Source: Deinococcus aquatilis DSM 23025
GTDB lineage: Bacteria > Deinococcota > Deinococci > Deinococcales > Deinococcaceae
Direction: 5' to 3'
Assembly: GCF_000378445.1 (NCBI RefSeq)
Contig: NZ_KB899750.1
Location: 1-29,746 of the forward strand
Length of the DNA: 29,746 nucleotides
Part shown: positions 14,444 through 23,610 of the stretch, piece by piece
How positions within the stretch are numbered: the first letter of the stretch is position 1
Layout of the letters: every line of letters begins with the position of its first letter
Position numbers and translations under genes: made by a program
The notes under the pieces: generated by a model
The model's database searches: none
Seen by the model: only the letters and a program-made list of their open reading frames with translations
Told to the model about the DNA's origin: nothing

Positions 14444-17149
14444 ATGACCCACCCCCACGCTTTTACGTTGTTGCGCCGCCATCCTCTCCCGACGGGCGAA
14501 GGCGAATACCTTCACTGGATTCACCCCTCGGGCGCCCAGGTCCTGCACTTTGCCACTCCTGATCCCTGCTGGGTCTTCTCCGCGTCCTTTTACACGCCTC
14601 CACCCGATGAGAGCGGCGTCACCCACGTCTTGGAGCACCTGGCACTGTGTGGGTCACGGCACTACCCGTCTGGGCAACCGTTCTTCGAGGCCCAGGGCGC
14701 GTCGCCGCGCGACTATATGAACGCCAGCACCACCCGCGACTGGACCGCCTATACCTTCGCCAGCCGGGTCGAGAGCGATTACTGGTCGCTCCTGAGCCTG
14801 TACCTCGACGCCTGTTTTCATCCGCTGCTGCGCGATCAGAGTTTCCAGCAGGAGGCCTGGCGCGTCGAGCGCGGCAGCTACCAAGGCGTGGTCTACAACG
14901 AGATGAGCGGCGCGATGGCCCACAGCGCCCGGGTGATGCGGGACCTGGTCGGCCGGGCTCTTTTTCCCGGCAGTCCCTACAGCCGCAATTCGGGAGGTGA
15001 CCCCGCCCACCTGGTGAACCTGACGCCAGACGACGTTCGGGCCTACCACCAGACGCATTACACGGCCAACAACGTGTGTTTCTACAGCTCCGGCGACCTG
15101 AAACTCACCCCCCTTCTGATTCGGCTGGACCAATCCCTGCAGAATGTCCCAGTGGGAACGGCGGTGCCCCGGGGCGAGCAGACACAGCTTCCCCTGGCGC
15201 GGCTGGAACACACGCACCCGGGCGGAGAACAGGTGCTGCTCGCCTGGGCGACCTCGCCGCGGGCCGATTCTCTGGAACACTTCGCCCTGACTGCCCTGTC
15301 CTTTGCCCTGCTGGGTCATCCAGGCGCGCCACTCGCTCAGGCCCTGTCAGCCCATGGTTCCGGCCTGGCCGACTACACCGGGTTTCATTCCGAGACGCCG
15401 GAAGGGGTGTTTGCGGTCGGCATTCGGGGCACCGTAGACGCAGAAGCTGTCTGGGACACTGTGCAGGCCACCCTGCAGGGCGGCGTGGACGACGCGCTGA
15501 TCGAGGCGGCCCTGACCCGCTTCGAACTCGAGGATCTCGACACGTCGCATGGGGCCGTGCCGTATGGGGTGAGGCGCCTGTTCAATGCCCTCTCTGCCCA
15601 TCACCACGGCGCGGATCCCTGCATCCTGGCCCGGCTGGAACCTGGCATTCAGGCGTTGCGGGCCTTGCCCGACCGAACCGGGTTTTTCCGTCAACTGATC
15701 CACGACCACCTGCTGGACAACCCCCGCCGCACAGCGGTTGTGATGAGGCGGGGCCCGGCCGTCGCCCTACCAGCACCGCCCGCCGGTGCCCAGGAGGCCA
15801 TCAGGCCGAGTCCGCAGGCCTCCCCTTCTGCGCCCGTCCACAGCCCGGCGGGTTCCTTGCCTCCGCTGCACATTCGCCTGGAGCCCTTGGCCGGCCTTTC
15901 CATCCCAGCACAGCGGGTCGCCACACCCGGGACAGGGCTCACCCACCTGACGCTGAGCGGGTCGCTGGCACACCTGAGCCGTGAGACGCTGCCTCTGGTG
16001 GCGCTCTACGGCAGTCTGGCCCCGCGCAGTGAGGTGGGAGGAAAGGCATTGACGGCCCAGCTGCAGACTTGGGGGGCCCTCTGCCAGTTCAGCGTGGACA
16101 CCCTTCACAGCCCGAACGATTCTGGGGCCGTGGCCGCCCAGTGGACGCTGAGCCTCAAGGTTCTCTCCCGGCATCTGCCTCAGGTGACGGCCCTCCTGCG
16201 GGGCTGGATCAAGGCTCCAGAGGTTCGCCCGCTCACCGTGATCCAGAGCGTGGAAGAACGCCTGCGCACCTTTGAAACGCTGCTCGTGACGCAGGGACAC
16301 CAGCTGGCCCTGCTGCAGGCTGGGCTGGGAGTCAGCCCGGCCCTGCAGCTGCGGGACACCCTGGACGGCTGGGGAGCGTTCCAGCATCTGCAGGTCTGGC
16401 GAAACGATCCGGCGCTTGGCGACGCCCTGGAACACCTTCACCGAGACCTCTGGCGGCAGCCTGGTCTGAGCCTGCTGGCGGTCAGTGATTTGGATGACGA
16501 CCTGCTGAGGGGCACCCTCGGGGAACTCTTGGCCGATCTGCCGGATGACCGGTTGCCCGGCACCCAGATCCCGGCCGTCCCCTGGAGCCCGCGCCGTTCG
16601 CTGTGGAGTCACGAACTGCCCGTGCCAGTGGCTTCCGGGGCCTGGGCCTTTTCAGGCGTGCCGTACCGGCATCCCGACGCTCCCGCGCTCGCGCTGCTCA
16701 GCCGCGTTCTGCATGAGCGCCTGCACGAGCAGGTGCGGCAGCTGGGCGGCGCCTACGGCGCCACCTGCCGGGCCTCGGCCGAGCAAGGCCTGCTGCTATG
16801 TGCCTCGCTGCGCGATCCCGACATCGGACGCAGCCTGAAGCTCTTTCAGGCCCTGCCAGAGCTGTTGGAACCGCTGACTTCAGCGGACCTGTGCCACGCC
16901 CGAACCTCAGCGGCCCGCCTGCTGCGGCCCCTCACCTCCCTCCCCGGCGCCGCCCGCAGGGCCTTCCTGGATGCCCAACAGGGCTACACCCCGGCGCTGC
17001 GCGACGCCTTTTACGATCAGGTGGCCAGTACCCAGGCGGATGACCTGCGGCGCGTGGCCGGTCACTACCTGAGAGGTGGAGCGGGAGCTGTGCTGGCCGA
17101 CGCCCTGACCCTCTCTTCACTGGAGGAGCACCATGTTGCCCTGGCTTGA
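14444..17149 (+). CDS. M16C (presequence protease-like) zinc metallopeptidase (901 aa)
   Basis: The inverted zinc motif HVLEH is at residues 61-65, in the classic context THVLEHLALCGSRHYP, and the third ligand is Glu153 in VVYNEMSG. Near residue 768, GGAYGATCRAS and then SLRDP match the C-terminal substrate-closing region of PreP/Cym1. All active-site elements seem present and the length fits a full two-half clamshell enzyme. Such enzymes digest or trim unfolded peptides of up to about 70 residues. There is no signal peptide, so it acts in the cytoplasm. AGGAG precedes the ATG at 14444. Its place between peptide genes, exporters and the DUF6895-like pair suggests it matures or clears the locus peptides. 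Confidence 0.9.
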   Translation: MTHPHAFTLLRRHPLPTGEGEYLHWIHPSGAQVLHFATPDPCWVFSASFYTPPPDESGVTHVLEHLALCGSRHYPSGQPFFEAQGASPRDYMNASTTRDWTAYTFASRVESDYWSLLSLYLDACFHPLLRDQSFQQEAWRVERGSYQGVVYNEMSGAMAHSARVMRDLVGRALFPGSPYSRNSGGDPAHLVNLTPDDVRAYHQTHYTANNVCFYSSGDLKLTPLLIRLDQSLQNVPVGTAVPRGEQTQLPLARLEHTHPGGEQVLLAWATSPRADSLEHFALTALSFALLGHPGAPLAQALSAHGSGLADYTGFHSETPEGVFAVGIRGTVDAEAVWDTVQATLQGGVDDALIEAALTRFELEDLDTSHGAVPYGVRRLFNALSAHHHGADPCILARLEPGIQALRALPDRTGFFRQLIHDHLLDNPRRTAVVMRRGPAVALPAPPAGAQEAIRPSPQASPSAPVHSPAGSLPPLHIRLEPLAGLSIPAQRVATPGTGLTHLTLSGSLAHLSRETLPLVALYGSLAPRSEVGGKALTAQLQTWGALCQFSVDTLHSPNDSGAVAAQWTLSLKVLSRHLPQVTALLRGWIKAPEVRPLTVIQSVEERLRTFETLLVTQGHQLALLQAGLGVSPALQLRDTLDGWGAFQHLQVWRNDPALGDALEHLHRDLWRQPGLSLLAVSDLDDDLLRGTLGELLADLPDDRLPGTQIPAVPWSPRRSLWSHELPVPVASGAWAFSGVPYRHPDAPALALLSRVLHERLHEQVRQLGGAYGATCRASAEQGLLLCASLRDPDIGRSLKLFQALPELLEPLTSADLCHARTSAARLLRPLTSLPGAARRAFLDAQQGYTPALRDAFYDQVASTQADDLRRVAGHYLRGGAGAVLADALTLSSLEEHHVALA

Positions 17150-18158
17150 AACCGCCCCGCTCCCTCGGCCTGCTTCCCTTCCGCCCGCGGCGGGGCCAGG
17201 CCCCGTCTACCAGCGGGCCCTAGCCTGGGTGCTGGCCCACCTGGAGTGCTTTGACCCCCGGCACTCGTTTGTTCAAGATCACCAGCTGCGGGTCAAGCCC
17301 TTTTTGGAACTCGTGTTCGTCCTGAACCCAGCCCTGCGGGTGGGCCTCGACCAGCAGGTCCCTGAGCTGCGCCGCCTGACCCAGTTCATCGACGCCACCT
17401 TTGCGAACTACGATTTCGCTGCGTTCGCGCACAACGATCCGGCGGGCCTGCTGCTGCTGGCCCTGCGAGACGAGTACTTCGGCGTGACCGGACGCAACAC
17501 AGACGACAATGACGGCCTGCTCGCACGCTTCGTGGCCTCAGGTCTGCATGAACGGGTCACGCGCAGCCGCATTCCTTTCCGGGTCATGGACCTGCACTAC
17601 GCCCTCGACCGCGCCGCCGGCCACTGCCAGCCTGAAGCGTACCTGCCGCTCTACGCTCACACGGTGCTGGCCCGGGGCCGGGGCCTGACGCGCTGCAACA
17701 CCAACGACCTCTACAGCATCACCCATACCCTGTTTTACCTAGCGGATCTGGGGCAGTCCCCGGTGGCCCCGCTGCTGGGCGCCGACGCGGGCCGGGTGCA
17801 CGACCTGCTGCGGCACGCCCTGGCCATGATGCTGCGGCAGAAGAACCTCGACCTGGCCGGAGAATTTATCATGTGCCTGAGTTTCTTCGGTGAAACAGAC
17901 AGCCCCCTCCTGAAGCTGGCGTGGGCTGAATTGGCCGCCCAACAGTTGCCGGGCGGGGCCATGCCGTCACCCACCTACTCGGCTGGCCGCCAAGCTGAAC
18001 TGGTGGGCGACGCCGCCGCCCGCTACGAATTCACGCAGTGCTACCACACCACTCTGGTGATGCTGGGGGCCGCGACGCTGGGGCAACCGGGCAGCGCTGA
18101 CGGCGTCGGCGATCAGCCGCTGTGGCGGTCACCCACTCTGACCGGAGACCTGTTGTGA
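17133..18158 (+). CDS. DUF6895-like alpha-helical protein (341 aa)
   Basis: The start at 17133 has GGAGGAG upstream and overlaps the peptidase gene by 17 bases. The protein is helical throughout with several repeated helical pairs. Blocks DLYSITHTLFYLADLG (near 193), DLAGEFIMCLSFFGE (near 241) and CYHTTLVMLG (near 302) match what I remember of the DUF6895 family from actinobacteria. Conserved His, Tyr and Cys residues in these blocks could form an active or binding site. The fold may be an alpha/alpha toroid. No biochemical role is known to me. Coupling to the peptidase implies a shared task. Confidence 0.6.
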   Translation: MLPWLETAPLPRPASLPPAAGPGPVYQRALAWVLAHLECFDPRHSFVQDHQLRVKPFLELVFVLNPALRVGLDQQVPELRRLTQFIDATFANYDFAAFAHNDPAGLLLLALRDEYFGVTGRNTDDNDGLLARFVASGLHERVTRSRIPFRVMDLHYALDRAAGHCQPEAYLPLYAHTVLARGRGLTRCNTNDLYSITHTLFYLADLGQSPVAPLLGADAGRVHDLLRHALAMMLRQKNLDLAGEFIMCLSFFGETDSPLLKLAWAELAAQQLPGGAMPSPTYSAGRQAELVGDAAARYEFTQCYHTTLVMLGAATLGQPGSADGVGDQPLWRSPTLTGDLL

Positions 18159-19525
18159 CTGCTCCCGACCTCTCCTGCATGGACGCCGCGCTGCCCCGGC
18201 GCCTGTTTGCCCAGGAGGCCGAAAAAGACATCGGGCGCCTGGCCCAGCTGGCGCGGGTGCTGCTGTGCCTGGATCCAGACACGCTGCGGGACGCCGTGAC
18301 CAGCGCGCCCCGCCTGCACCAAGCGCTGTACGGCCTGCTTCACCTGCCCCAATGGCGCGATCTGCTGCAGCGCAATCCAGGCTTGATCGTTCAGGCATTG
18401 CCCCTGCTGCGCCTGTACCGCCGACTGGACGGCCCCCAGCCGCAGGTCTTTGCCCCGCTGGAAGCCCTGCTGCGCGAGCGCTATTTCGACCAGAGCGAAT
18501 GGATGCCGCTGTACCTGCTGGAAGCGGTGTTGGCGCTGCACGAACTCGGCTACCCCGCACCGTGCTCGGTGGAGGCGGCCCGCCAGCAGACCCTGCTCGA
18601 CCTGTCGGTGCCCGGTTGGGTGTGGTGCTTCGAGAAGAGCTCGGTGCTCGACTTTCTGATGCTGGTGGTGGGCGGCGCCGGCTGGACGCTGCCCGAAGCG
18701 TGGCAGGAGACCTGCACCGCCGATCTGGCGTTCGCCCTGCGGGAGGGCGATGGTCTGGCCGTGGGCCGCGCCGCCTTTCACCACCGGTTGGGCGGCGGCC
18801 CACCTGAGCTGCTCGAGCAGGCCTGGACCGCCACGCCGCGCGTGCCCCCCAAGGCCTGGGACGAGGCCCTGGGCCACGCCTACTTGGCCGTCAGTGCCTC
18901 GCAGCTACGCCGTCAAGAGGCGGCCCCTGCGCCCTTGTCTCTGCCCCTCAAGGAGTCTGCTATGTTCGCCCCTTTTGACTGGAACGCCCTCCGGACCTGG
19001 ACGGCCACCGCCCTGAATCAGCTCGGTTGCCCCGAAGACCTAGTGGAGCTGCGCCGCCTCGCGGAGCTGTGTGAGGGAGGCGGGTGGGCCGAGCCTCAGC
19101 TGTGGTCCGGGAGCACCGCTGCTCCTGTGCCCCTCACCGAATGGCTCATGCTGCCCGACAGCGCGCTTCATCTGCAGGTGCAGCAGGCCCTGACGGCTGC
19201 GCCAACGGACGCGGATCCCGCCGAAGCCTGGGTGCTCCCGGCCTGCGCGATGGTGGCCTGCCGGGAATACCAGTTGGCGCTGGCGGCCGACCTGCTGCGG
19301 CTGATGATCCGGCGCCGCCTGACCTCGCCGGTGGTCACCGAGATCGCCGAATTTCTGGCCTTTCAGCAACGTCCCAGCGGCGAGTGCGGCTACCTCAATC
19401 CCCTACACCCTGCGCCGTTCGCTCCAGAAGAGCGCTTTTCCCGCTTTACCTTGCCGGCCACGGCCGCCATCGCAGACGCCCTACGTGCCTACGAACAGGA
19501 GCGCACCCATGTCGCTGCAGATTGA
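18155..19525 (+). CDS. Helical protein, possible second DUF6895-type component (456 aa)
   Basis: GTG at 18155 overlaps the upstream TGA (GTGA), and GGAG lies seven bases earlier, so this start is preferred to the longer frame. The protein is helical, rich in Leu, Ala and Trp, with LLRLYRRLDGP near residue 90 and, close to the end, LAADLLRLMIRRRL and FLAFQQRPSGECGYLNP. The last block resembles the Q-x-x-x-G-x-x-G-aromatic motif of alpha/alpha toroid proteins. It may pair with the 341-residue protein. Function unknown; the family link is weak. Confidence 0.5.
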   Translation: MTAPDLSCMDAALPRRLFAQEAEKDIGRLAQLARVLLCLDPDTLRDAVTSAPRLHQALYGLLHLPQWRDLLQRNPGLIVQALPLLRLYRRLDGPQPQVFAPLEALLRERYFDQSEWMPLYLLEAVLALHELGYPAPCSVEAARQQTLLDLSVPGWVWCFEKSSVLDFLMLVVGGAGWTLPEAWQETCTADLAFALREGDGLAVGRAAFHHRLGGGPPELLEQAWTATPRVPPKAWDEALGHAYLAVSASQLRRQEAAPAPLSLPLKESAMFAPFDWNALRTWTATALNQLGCPEDLVELRRLAELCEGGGWAEPQLWSGSTAAPVPLTEWLMLPDSALHLQVQQALTAAPTDADPAEAWVLPACAMVACREYQLALAADLLRLMIRRRLTSPVVTEIAEFLAFQQRPSGECGYLNPLHPAPFAPEERFSRFTLPATAAIADALRAYEQERTHVAAD

Positions 19526-20390
19526 CGGTCTGGTCTACCGGTACGGCACAGCCAACGAGGTACTGCGCGGGCTGAATCTGGACCTCACGCCGGGCGTCAC
19601 GGGGCTGCTCGGCGGCAATGGAGCCGGGAAATCAACCCTGATCCGTCTCCTGGCCACCCTGCTGCGGCCCAGCAGCGGCGCGGTGCGCTGGCGGGGCCGC
19701 GATGTGGTGGCCCGTCCGGAGACGCTGAGGCAGGTGCTGGGCTACCTTCCACAGGATTTCGCCGCCTATCCGCACCTGACGGCCCTCGAATTTTTGCAGT
19801 ACGTCGGAGCGCTCAAGAGGCTGCCGGCCACTCAGGTTCGCCGGCAAGGCAACGAGCTGCTGGGAGAGCTGGGACTGGAACCGGGACGCCTGCTTTCCAG
19901 TTGTTCCGGCGGCATGCGGCAACGGGTGGGCATCGCCCAGGCCCTCTTGGGGAGGCCGGAGGTCCTGATCCTGGATGAGCCCACGGTGGGCCTGGATGCC
20001 GAGCAACGGCTCAAGTTCAAGCAGCTGCTCGCCGCGCTGCCGGGAACGCCCGTCATTGTCCTCTCGACCCACATCGTCACGGATCTAGAGGGCACGGTCG
20101 ACCGGGTGGCGCTGCTCGCGGCGGGCCAGATTGCTTTTCACGGCCCACCCCTGCAGCTGCTCAGCCGCCTGCAGGGTCAGCTGTGGATCTGGCGCCAGGC
20201 CCCTGATGAGGAGCTGGTGTCGGTGGCCGGGCCGTGCATCACCGCGCAGCACGGCGGGCAACTGGAAGTGCGCTGCCTGCAGGCCACCCAGCCCCACCGC
20301 GCGGCCCGGTTGATGTCCCCGACCCTGGAAGACGCGTACCGGCTGTACGCTCAGCAGGCCCTGACCCCCCGGAGCGCCGCCCATGCTTGA
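19509..20390 (+). CDS. ABC transporter ATP-binding protein 2 (293 aa)
   Basis: The ATG at 19509 follows AGGAG and overlaps the preceding gene by 17 bases. Walker A GGNGAGKST (near residue 37), signature CSGGMRQRVG (near 133), Walker B LILDEPTVGLD (near 153) and H-loop STHIV (near 187) are intact. It resembles exporter ATPases of the antibiotic-resistance type and differs clearly from ATPase 1. It overlaps its permease gene by eight bases. Confidence 0.92.
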   Translation: MSLQIDGLVYRYGTANEVLRGLNLDLTPGVTGLLGGNGAGKSTLIRLLATLLRPSSGAVRWRGRDVVARPETLRQVLGYLPQDFAAYPHLTALEFLQYVGALKRLPATQVRRQGNELLGELGLEPGRLLSSCSGGMRQRVGIAQALLGRPEVLILDEPTVGLDAEQRLKFKQLLAALPGTPVIVLSTHIVTDLEGTVDRVALLAAGQIAFHGPPLQLLSRLQGQLWIWRQAPDEELVSVAGPCITAQHGGQLEVRCLQATQPHRAARLMSPTLEDAYRLYAQQALTPRSAAHA

Positions 20391-21888
20391 GCACCGGCCC
20401 GTTCCAGCCTTCCTGAGCGTCTGGCGACTCGCGCTGCTGGACGTGCGGGGCCGCTTGCGCGCGCCCGGCGCCCTGTTGGCCGTTGGCCTGATGGTCGCCT
20501 TGGCCGCGCTGTATTTGCCAGAGCACACCGCGCCGTACGTGACGCTCAGCGTGAACGGCGCGCGCGGTGTCTACGCCTCGGCGTGGGTCGGCGTCACCGT
20601 GGCGCTGCTGGGGACGTTCGCGTTTCCCCTGGTGGGCTTCCTCCTTGTGCGCGCCGCTCTGGAGACTGAACGCCGCTGGGGGGCCGAGCGCTGGACGGGC
20701 GCGGCCCCCTTGCCGACCTTCTGGCAACTGCTGGCCAAGACAGGCAGCCACTTTGCCTTCCTGGCTCTCCTCGCCGGGGTGGTCGCCCTGAGCGCCCCCT
20801 GGATCCAGTGGATTCGTGGAGAGGACCGCACGCTCGACTGGGCAGCGCTGCTGCTGCCCAGCGCCCTGCTGACCCTGCCCACCCTCTTCCTGGTTGCGGC
20901 CCTGGCCGTCAGCTTTGGACAGCTGCCCCGGCTGCGGGGCCAGTTGGGCACTGGACTGTTTCTGCTCTTGTGGAGCTTGGCGGCCCTCGCTGCTCTGCAG
21001 CCCCTGGGCTTTCCCGATCCCCTGGGTGCGGGGCCGGTGCTGCGGCAGGTATTGGCCGCTTCTGCAGGCAGCGCGGGGCCGGAACAGCTCACCCTGGGCC
21101 TGACGCCTGCAGCCTTGCCCCCACGCTTCGAGTGGAGCGGCGTCTCCTGGACCGCAGGTGATCTGCTGGGACGCGGTCTGTGGCTGCTCTTGGCCCTGGG
21201 GCTGTTGGCCGCTGTGGGACGGTGGCAACAGCGTCTGCCTGAGGTCACTGTCCCCCAGACGACACGCTCTGGCAAGGTGTCTCTGCAGCGGTTCCGAAGG
21301 GTTCTCCCACCCCTTGACTCGGCTCAAGCGCCCCTCTGGGGGGAGCTCCGGGTGGCGCTGCGCAGCCTTCACCCCGCCACCGCCCTGCTGCTCGGCCTCT
21401 TAAGTGTGGGCGGCGCCGCCGCACCGCACCTCCTGCTGCCCGTGATCCTGTTGGCTCTGCTTCCCGTGTGCTCCGCCCTGGTGACCGCGCCGTTCCGCTG
21501 GGGCCTAACCCCACTGCTGGCCAGTCTGCCCCAAGGTGGGCGCCACCTGCTGGGCATCCGGTGGCAAGCTCTGGCGACCCTGACCCTGCTGTGCACGGGC
21601 CCGGCCCTGCTGAGCACCATCATGCGCGGGGAGCCGGGCGCGGCGTGGGGGCTGCTGGTTTTCCCAGTCTTCCTGCCTGTCCTCGCACTGGGAACCGCCG
21701 CCTTGACTCGGGGCTCGACTCTGTTTGAAGCCCTGTGGATCGCCCTGTGGTATCTGGGACCGGTCAGCGGCTGGGCGGGCTTGGACTACACCCGGCTCCC
21801 AGTGGCTCTGGGGGCCCTGACCTTCAGCCTGATCTTGATGACGGTGACCTGGATGTGGAAGACCCCGCCTCAAGGAGGCTTGACATGA
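20383..21888 (+). CDS. Large ABC transporter permease 2 (501 aa)
   Basis: An integral membrane protein with roughly ten or more hydrophobic segments, for example LLAVGLMVALAALYLPEH, VGVTVALLGTFAFPLVGFLL, FLVAALAVSFGQLP and LLVFPVFLPVLALGTAAL. A polar stretch after residue 270 (QQRLPEVTVPQTTRSGKVSL) is probably a cytoplasmic loop between two membrane halves. The length suggests a fused or two-part permease. It should work with ATPase 2. Substrate unknown; export of, or immunity to, the locus product is a reasonable guess. Confidence 0.85.
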   Translation: MLEHRPVPAFLSVWRLALLDVRGRLRAPGALLAVGLMVALAALYLPEHTAPYVTLSVNGARGVYASAWVGVTVALLGTFAFPLVGFLLVRAALETERRWGAERWTGAAPLPTFWQLLAKTGSHFAFLALLAGVVALSAPWIQWIRGEDRTLDWAALLLPSALLTLPTLFLVAALAVSFGQLPRLRGQLGTGLFLLLWSLAALAALQPLGFPDPLGAGPVLRQVLAASAGSAGPEQLTLGLTPAALPPRFEWSGVSWTAGDLLGRGLWLLLALGLLAAVGRWQQRLPEVTVPQTTRSGKVSLQRFRRVLPPLDSAQAPLWGELRVALRSLHPATALLLGLLSVGGAAAPHLLLPVILLALLPVCSALVTAPFRWGLTPLLASLPQGGRHLLGIRWQALATLTLLCTGPALLSTIMRGEPGAAWGLLVFPVFLPVLALGTAALTRGSTLFEALWIALWYLGPVSGWAGLDYTRLPVALGALTFSLILMTVTWMWKTPPQGGLT

Positions 21889-22508
21889 CCTTTCCTGCCC
21901 CCACTCATTTGCTGTCGGTCGCCCCGCCCCCCACGCTCCGCCCCGTCCTGCGACTGGACTTCCTGGGCCGGACGGAAGGCACGCTGGATGCTGAGCCGGT
22001 TCGGCTGCGGCGGCGGTTTTGCGAGATCTTGGTGATCCTGGCGCTCAACCCTTCCGGCGTGAGCAGTGCCAAGCTGTGCAGCGAACTGTACGGCGAATGG
22101 ATCGAAATTCAGAATCAGGGCCTGGAGATCCACCGCCTGTCCAAACTGGTGCCGATCTCCTCTCGGCCCTACCGCGTCGGCGTCTGTCTGAGTGCGGATT
22201 TCCTGGATGTCCAGGAGCAGTTGATGCACGGCCAGGTGGAGGCGGCCATCCGGGCGTATACTGGGGAACTGTTGCCGCTGTCGGACGCTCCCGCCGTGTC
22301 AGATCTGCGGGAATGTCTGCACGAGAGTGTGCGTCAGGCGGTCCTTCAGAGCGGGAGTTTACCCCTGCTGTGGCTGTTTTGCAGCCGCTTTCCGGACGAG
22401 CTGGAGCCGTGGGAACAGCTCGCCCACTTGCTGGAACCGCATGATCCCCGGCTGAGCCTGGTGCAGGCCAAGATCAAGGTGATCGCCCGGCGCCACCGCC
22501 TGAGCTGA
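21885..22508 (+). CDS. Stand-alone winged-helix/BTAD-like regulator (207 aa)
   Basis: AAGGAGG and a four-base overlap (ATGA) link it to permease 2. The centre (LRLDFLGRTEGTLDAEPVRL, then FCEILVILALNPSGVSSAKL) reads as a SARP-like winged helix, and the C-terminal half (VQEQLMHGQVEAAIRAYTGE, then LRECLHESVRQAVL) as a short helical activator domain. The layout matches the C-terminal part of GAF-domain regulators known from actinobacteria, but no GAF or other sensor domain is present. It may be a truncated regulator or a partner of the 959-residue activator. Confidence 0.7.
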   Translation: MTFPAPTHLLSVAPPPTLRPVLRLDFLGRTEGTLDAEPVRLRRRFCEILVILALNPSGVSSAKLCSELYGEWIEIQNQGLEIHRLSKLVPISSRPYRVGVCLSADFLDVQEQLMHGQVEAAIRAYTGELLPLSDAPAVSDLRECLHESVRQAVLQSGSLPLLWLFCSRFPDELEPWEQLAHLLEPHDPRLSLVQAKIKVIARRHRLS

Positions 22509-23302
22509 AGCGGCTCTGTGCTCCTTGACAAGGGAGGTGCCGTGAAAGACCGGCAGAGAGGGACGGTCGCTTTTGTGGGAGAAGCAGTGCCCTGCAAAAC
22601 GCCGTCCTGTTCCTGGTTATCCGACTTACCCAGCGTAAGAATCCAAGTGACGTACGACTCAGGACACGGACGATTTTCACATTCTTGCCGCCTCACAGAA
22701 AAACAAAATTGTGATTCTGTGAGATTTTGCGTGCTGGTAGGACGTGAATGTGACCCTTATACACAGATTCGGCCTCAGTTATACGGGCCTGTTGTATGTC
22801 TGTTGTTGTTCTCTAAACAGCGATTCGTGGAGGCGACGGTTACTGAAGAACCTGACGCCATCAGGCTCCAGGCAAGACGTTGGTGGCGTCGCTTGCTGCT
22901 GGAAGCAGCCCCTCATCTCTAGTCCCAAAACCTCAGCGACGCGCCGCAGAGTAGAGCGGCAAGTGAGTTGCTGCGGCCCATCAGGCCGTTGGCCACTGTC
23001 CGCGTCGAAGGTGATCAGCTATCGCGTTCACCTGCCGAATGGTGGCAGGCGGCGCACGATGCACTTTGGGAGGCATTGCTATATCCCCTGACGTCTGCTG
23101 CTCGGCCGGAGTGTCACCAACTTGACTCCGCGTTGGGCTGTGCGCTTGGCGGTCTGGCAGCGTCGTTAGACCATCCAACCACAAAGTCAGATGCGATTCT
23201 CAGCGATTGAAGCTCATAGTCGACTGGTCGTAGTGTAAGCGAGAAATTTTAGTGACTACTCATCAGGGAGTCTCGACCTGGCCGAGCAGGTAGCCTGAAA
23301 AG
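22509..23302. other. Gene-poor stretch after the peptide locus
   Basis: Apart from the hairpin at 22692-22728 no solid gene is visible. Open frames at 22518-22922 and 22744-23091 have mixed composition without ribosome sites. The frame at 22968-23210 (TTG start, EWWQAAHDALWEALLYP) looks more protein-like and may be a fragment of a lost gene. Confidence 0.4.
22692..22728 (+). terminator. Hairpin with weak T-run, possible operon terminator
   Basis: CTCACAGAA and TTCTGTGAG pair perfectly over nine bases around a 14-base loop and are followed by ATTTTG. It lies about 180 bases after the last gene of the operon. Confidence 0.5.
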
Positions 23303-23602
23303 ATGCCTGCCTTTGTGATTGTCAATACCCGGGTTACTGACCCCACCAGAGTTCAAAAGTACCGTGATCTGGCCGAGCAGTCTGTCAAGCAGTTTGGTGG
23401 CAAGTACCTCGTGCGAGGAGCTTCCCTTAGTGTACTGGAGGGGTCATACCACCCTGAGCGATTGGTACTGCTGGAATTCCCCACTGTGGACCAGGCAGAG
23501 GCATGGTATTCCTCCGAAGCGTACGCAGAGGCCAAGCAGGCCAGGGCGGGCATTGCTGAGTTTGACATGGTGCTGATTGAGGGGCTGCCTCAGCACCTCT
23601 GA
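23303..23602 (+). CDS. DUF1330 family protein (99 aa)
   Basis: The product reads MPAFVIVNTRVTDPTRVQKY, then KYLVRGASLSVLEGSY, RLVLLEFPTVDQAEAWYSSE and AYAEAKQAR. This is the usual order of a DUF1330 protein, a dimeric ferredoxin-like (alpha-beta barrel) fold of about 95 residues. The family has no settled enzymatic role. The full length is present. It stands alone, with non-coding sequence on both sides. Confidence 0.88.
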   Translation: MPAFVIVNTRVTDPTRVQKYRDLAEQSVKQFGGKYLVRGASLSVLEGSYHPERLVLLEFPTVDQAEAWYSSEAYAEAKQARAGIAEFDMVLIEGLPQHL

Positions 23603-23610
23603 TTTCTCGT

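Noticed and set aside
20239..21372. Minus-strand frame of 377 codons opposite permease 2
   Set aside because: Typical high-GC shadow frame, with Gln/Gly/Arg-rich low-complexity translation.
22518..22922. Open frame of 134 codons after the peptide operon
   Set aside because: No ribosome site, a terminator-like hairpin inside and irregular composition; treated as non-coding.
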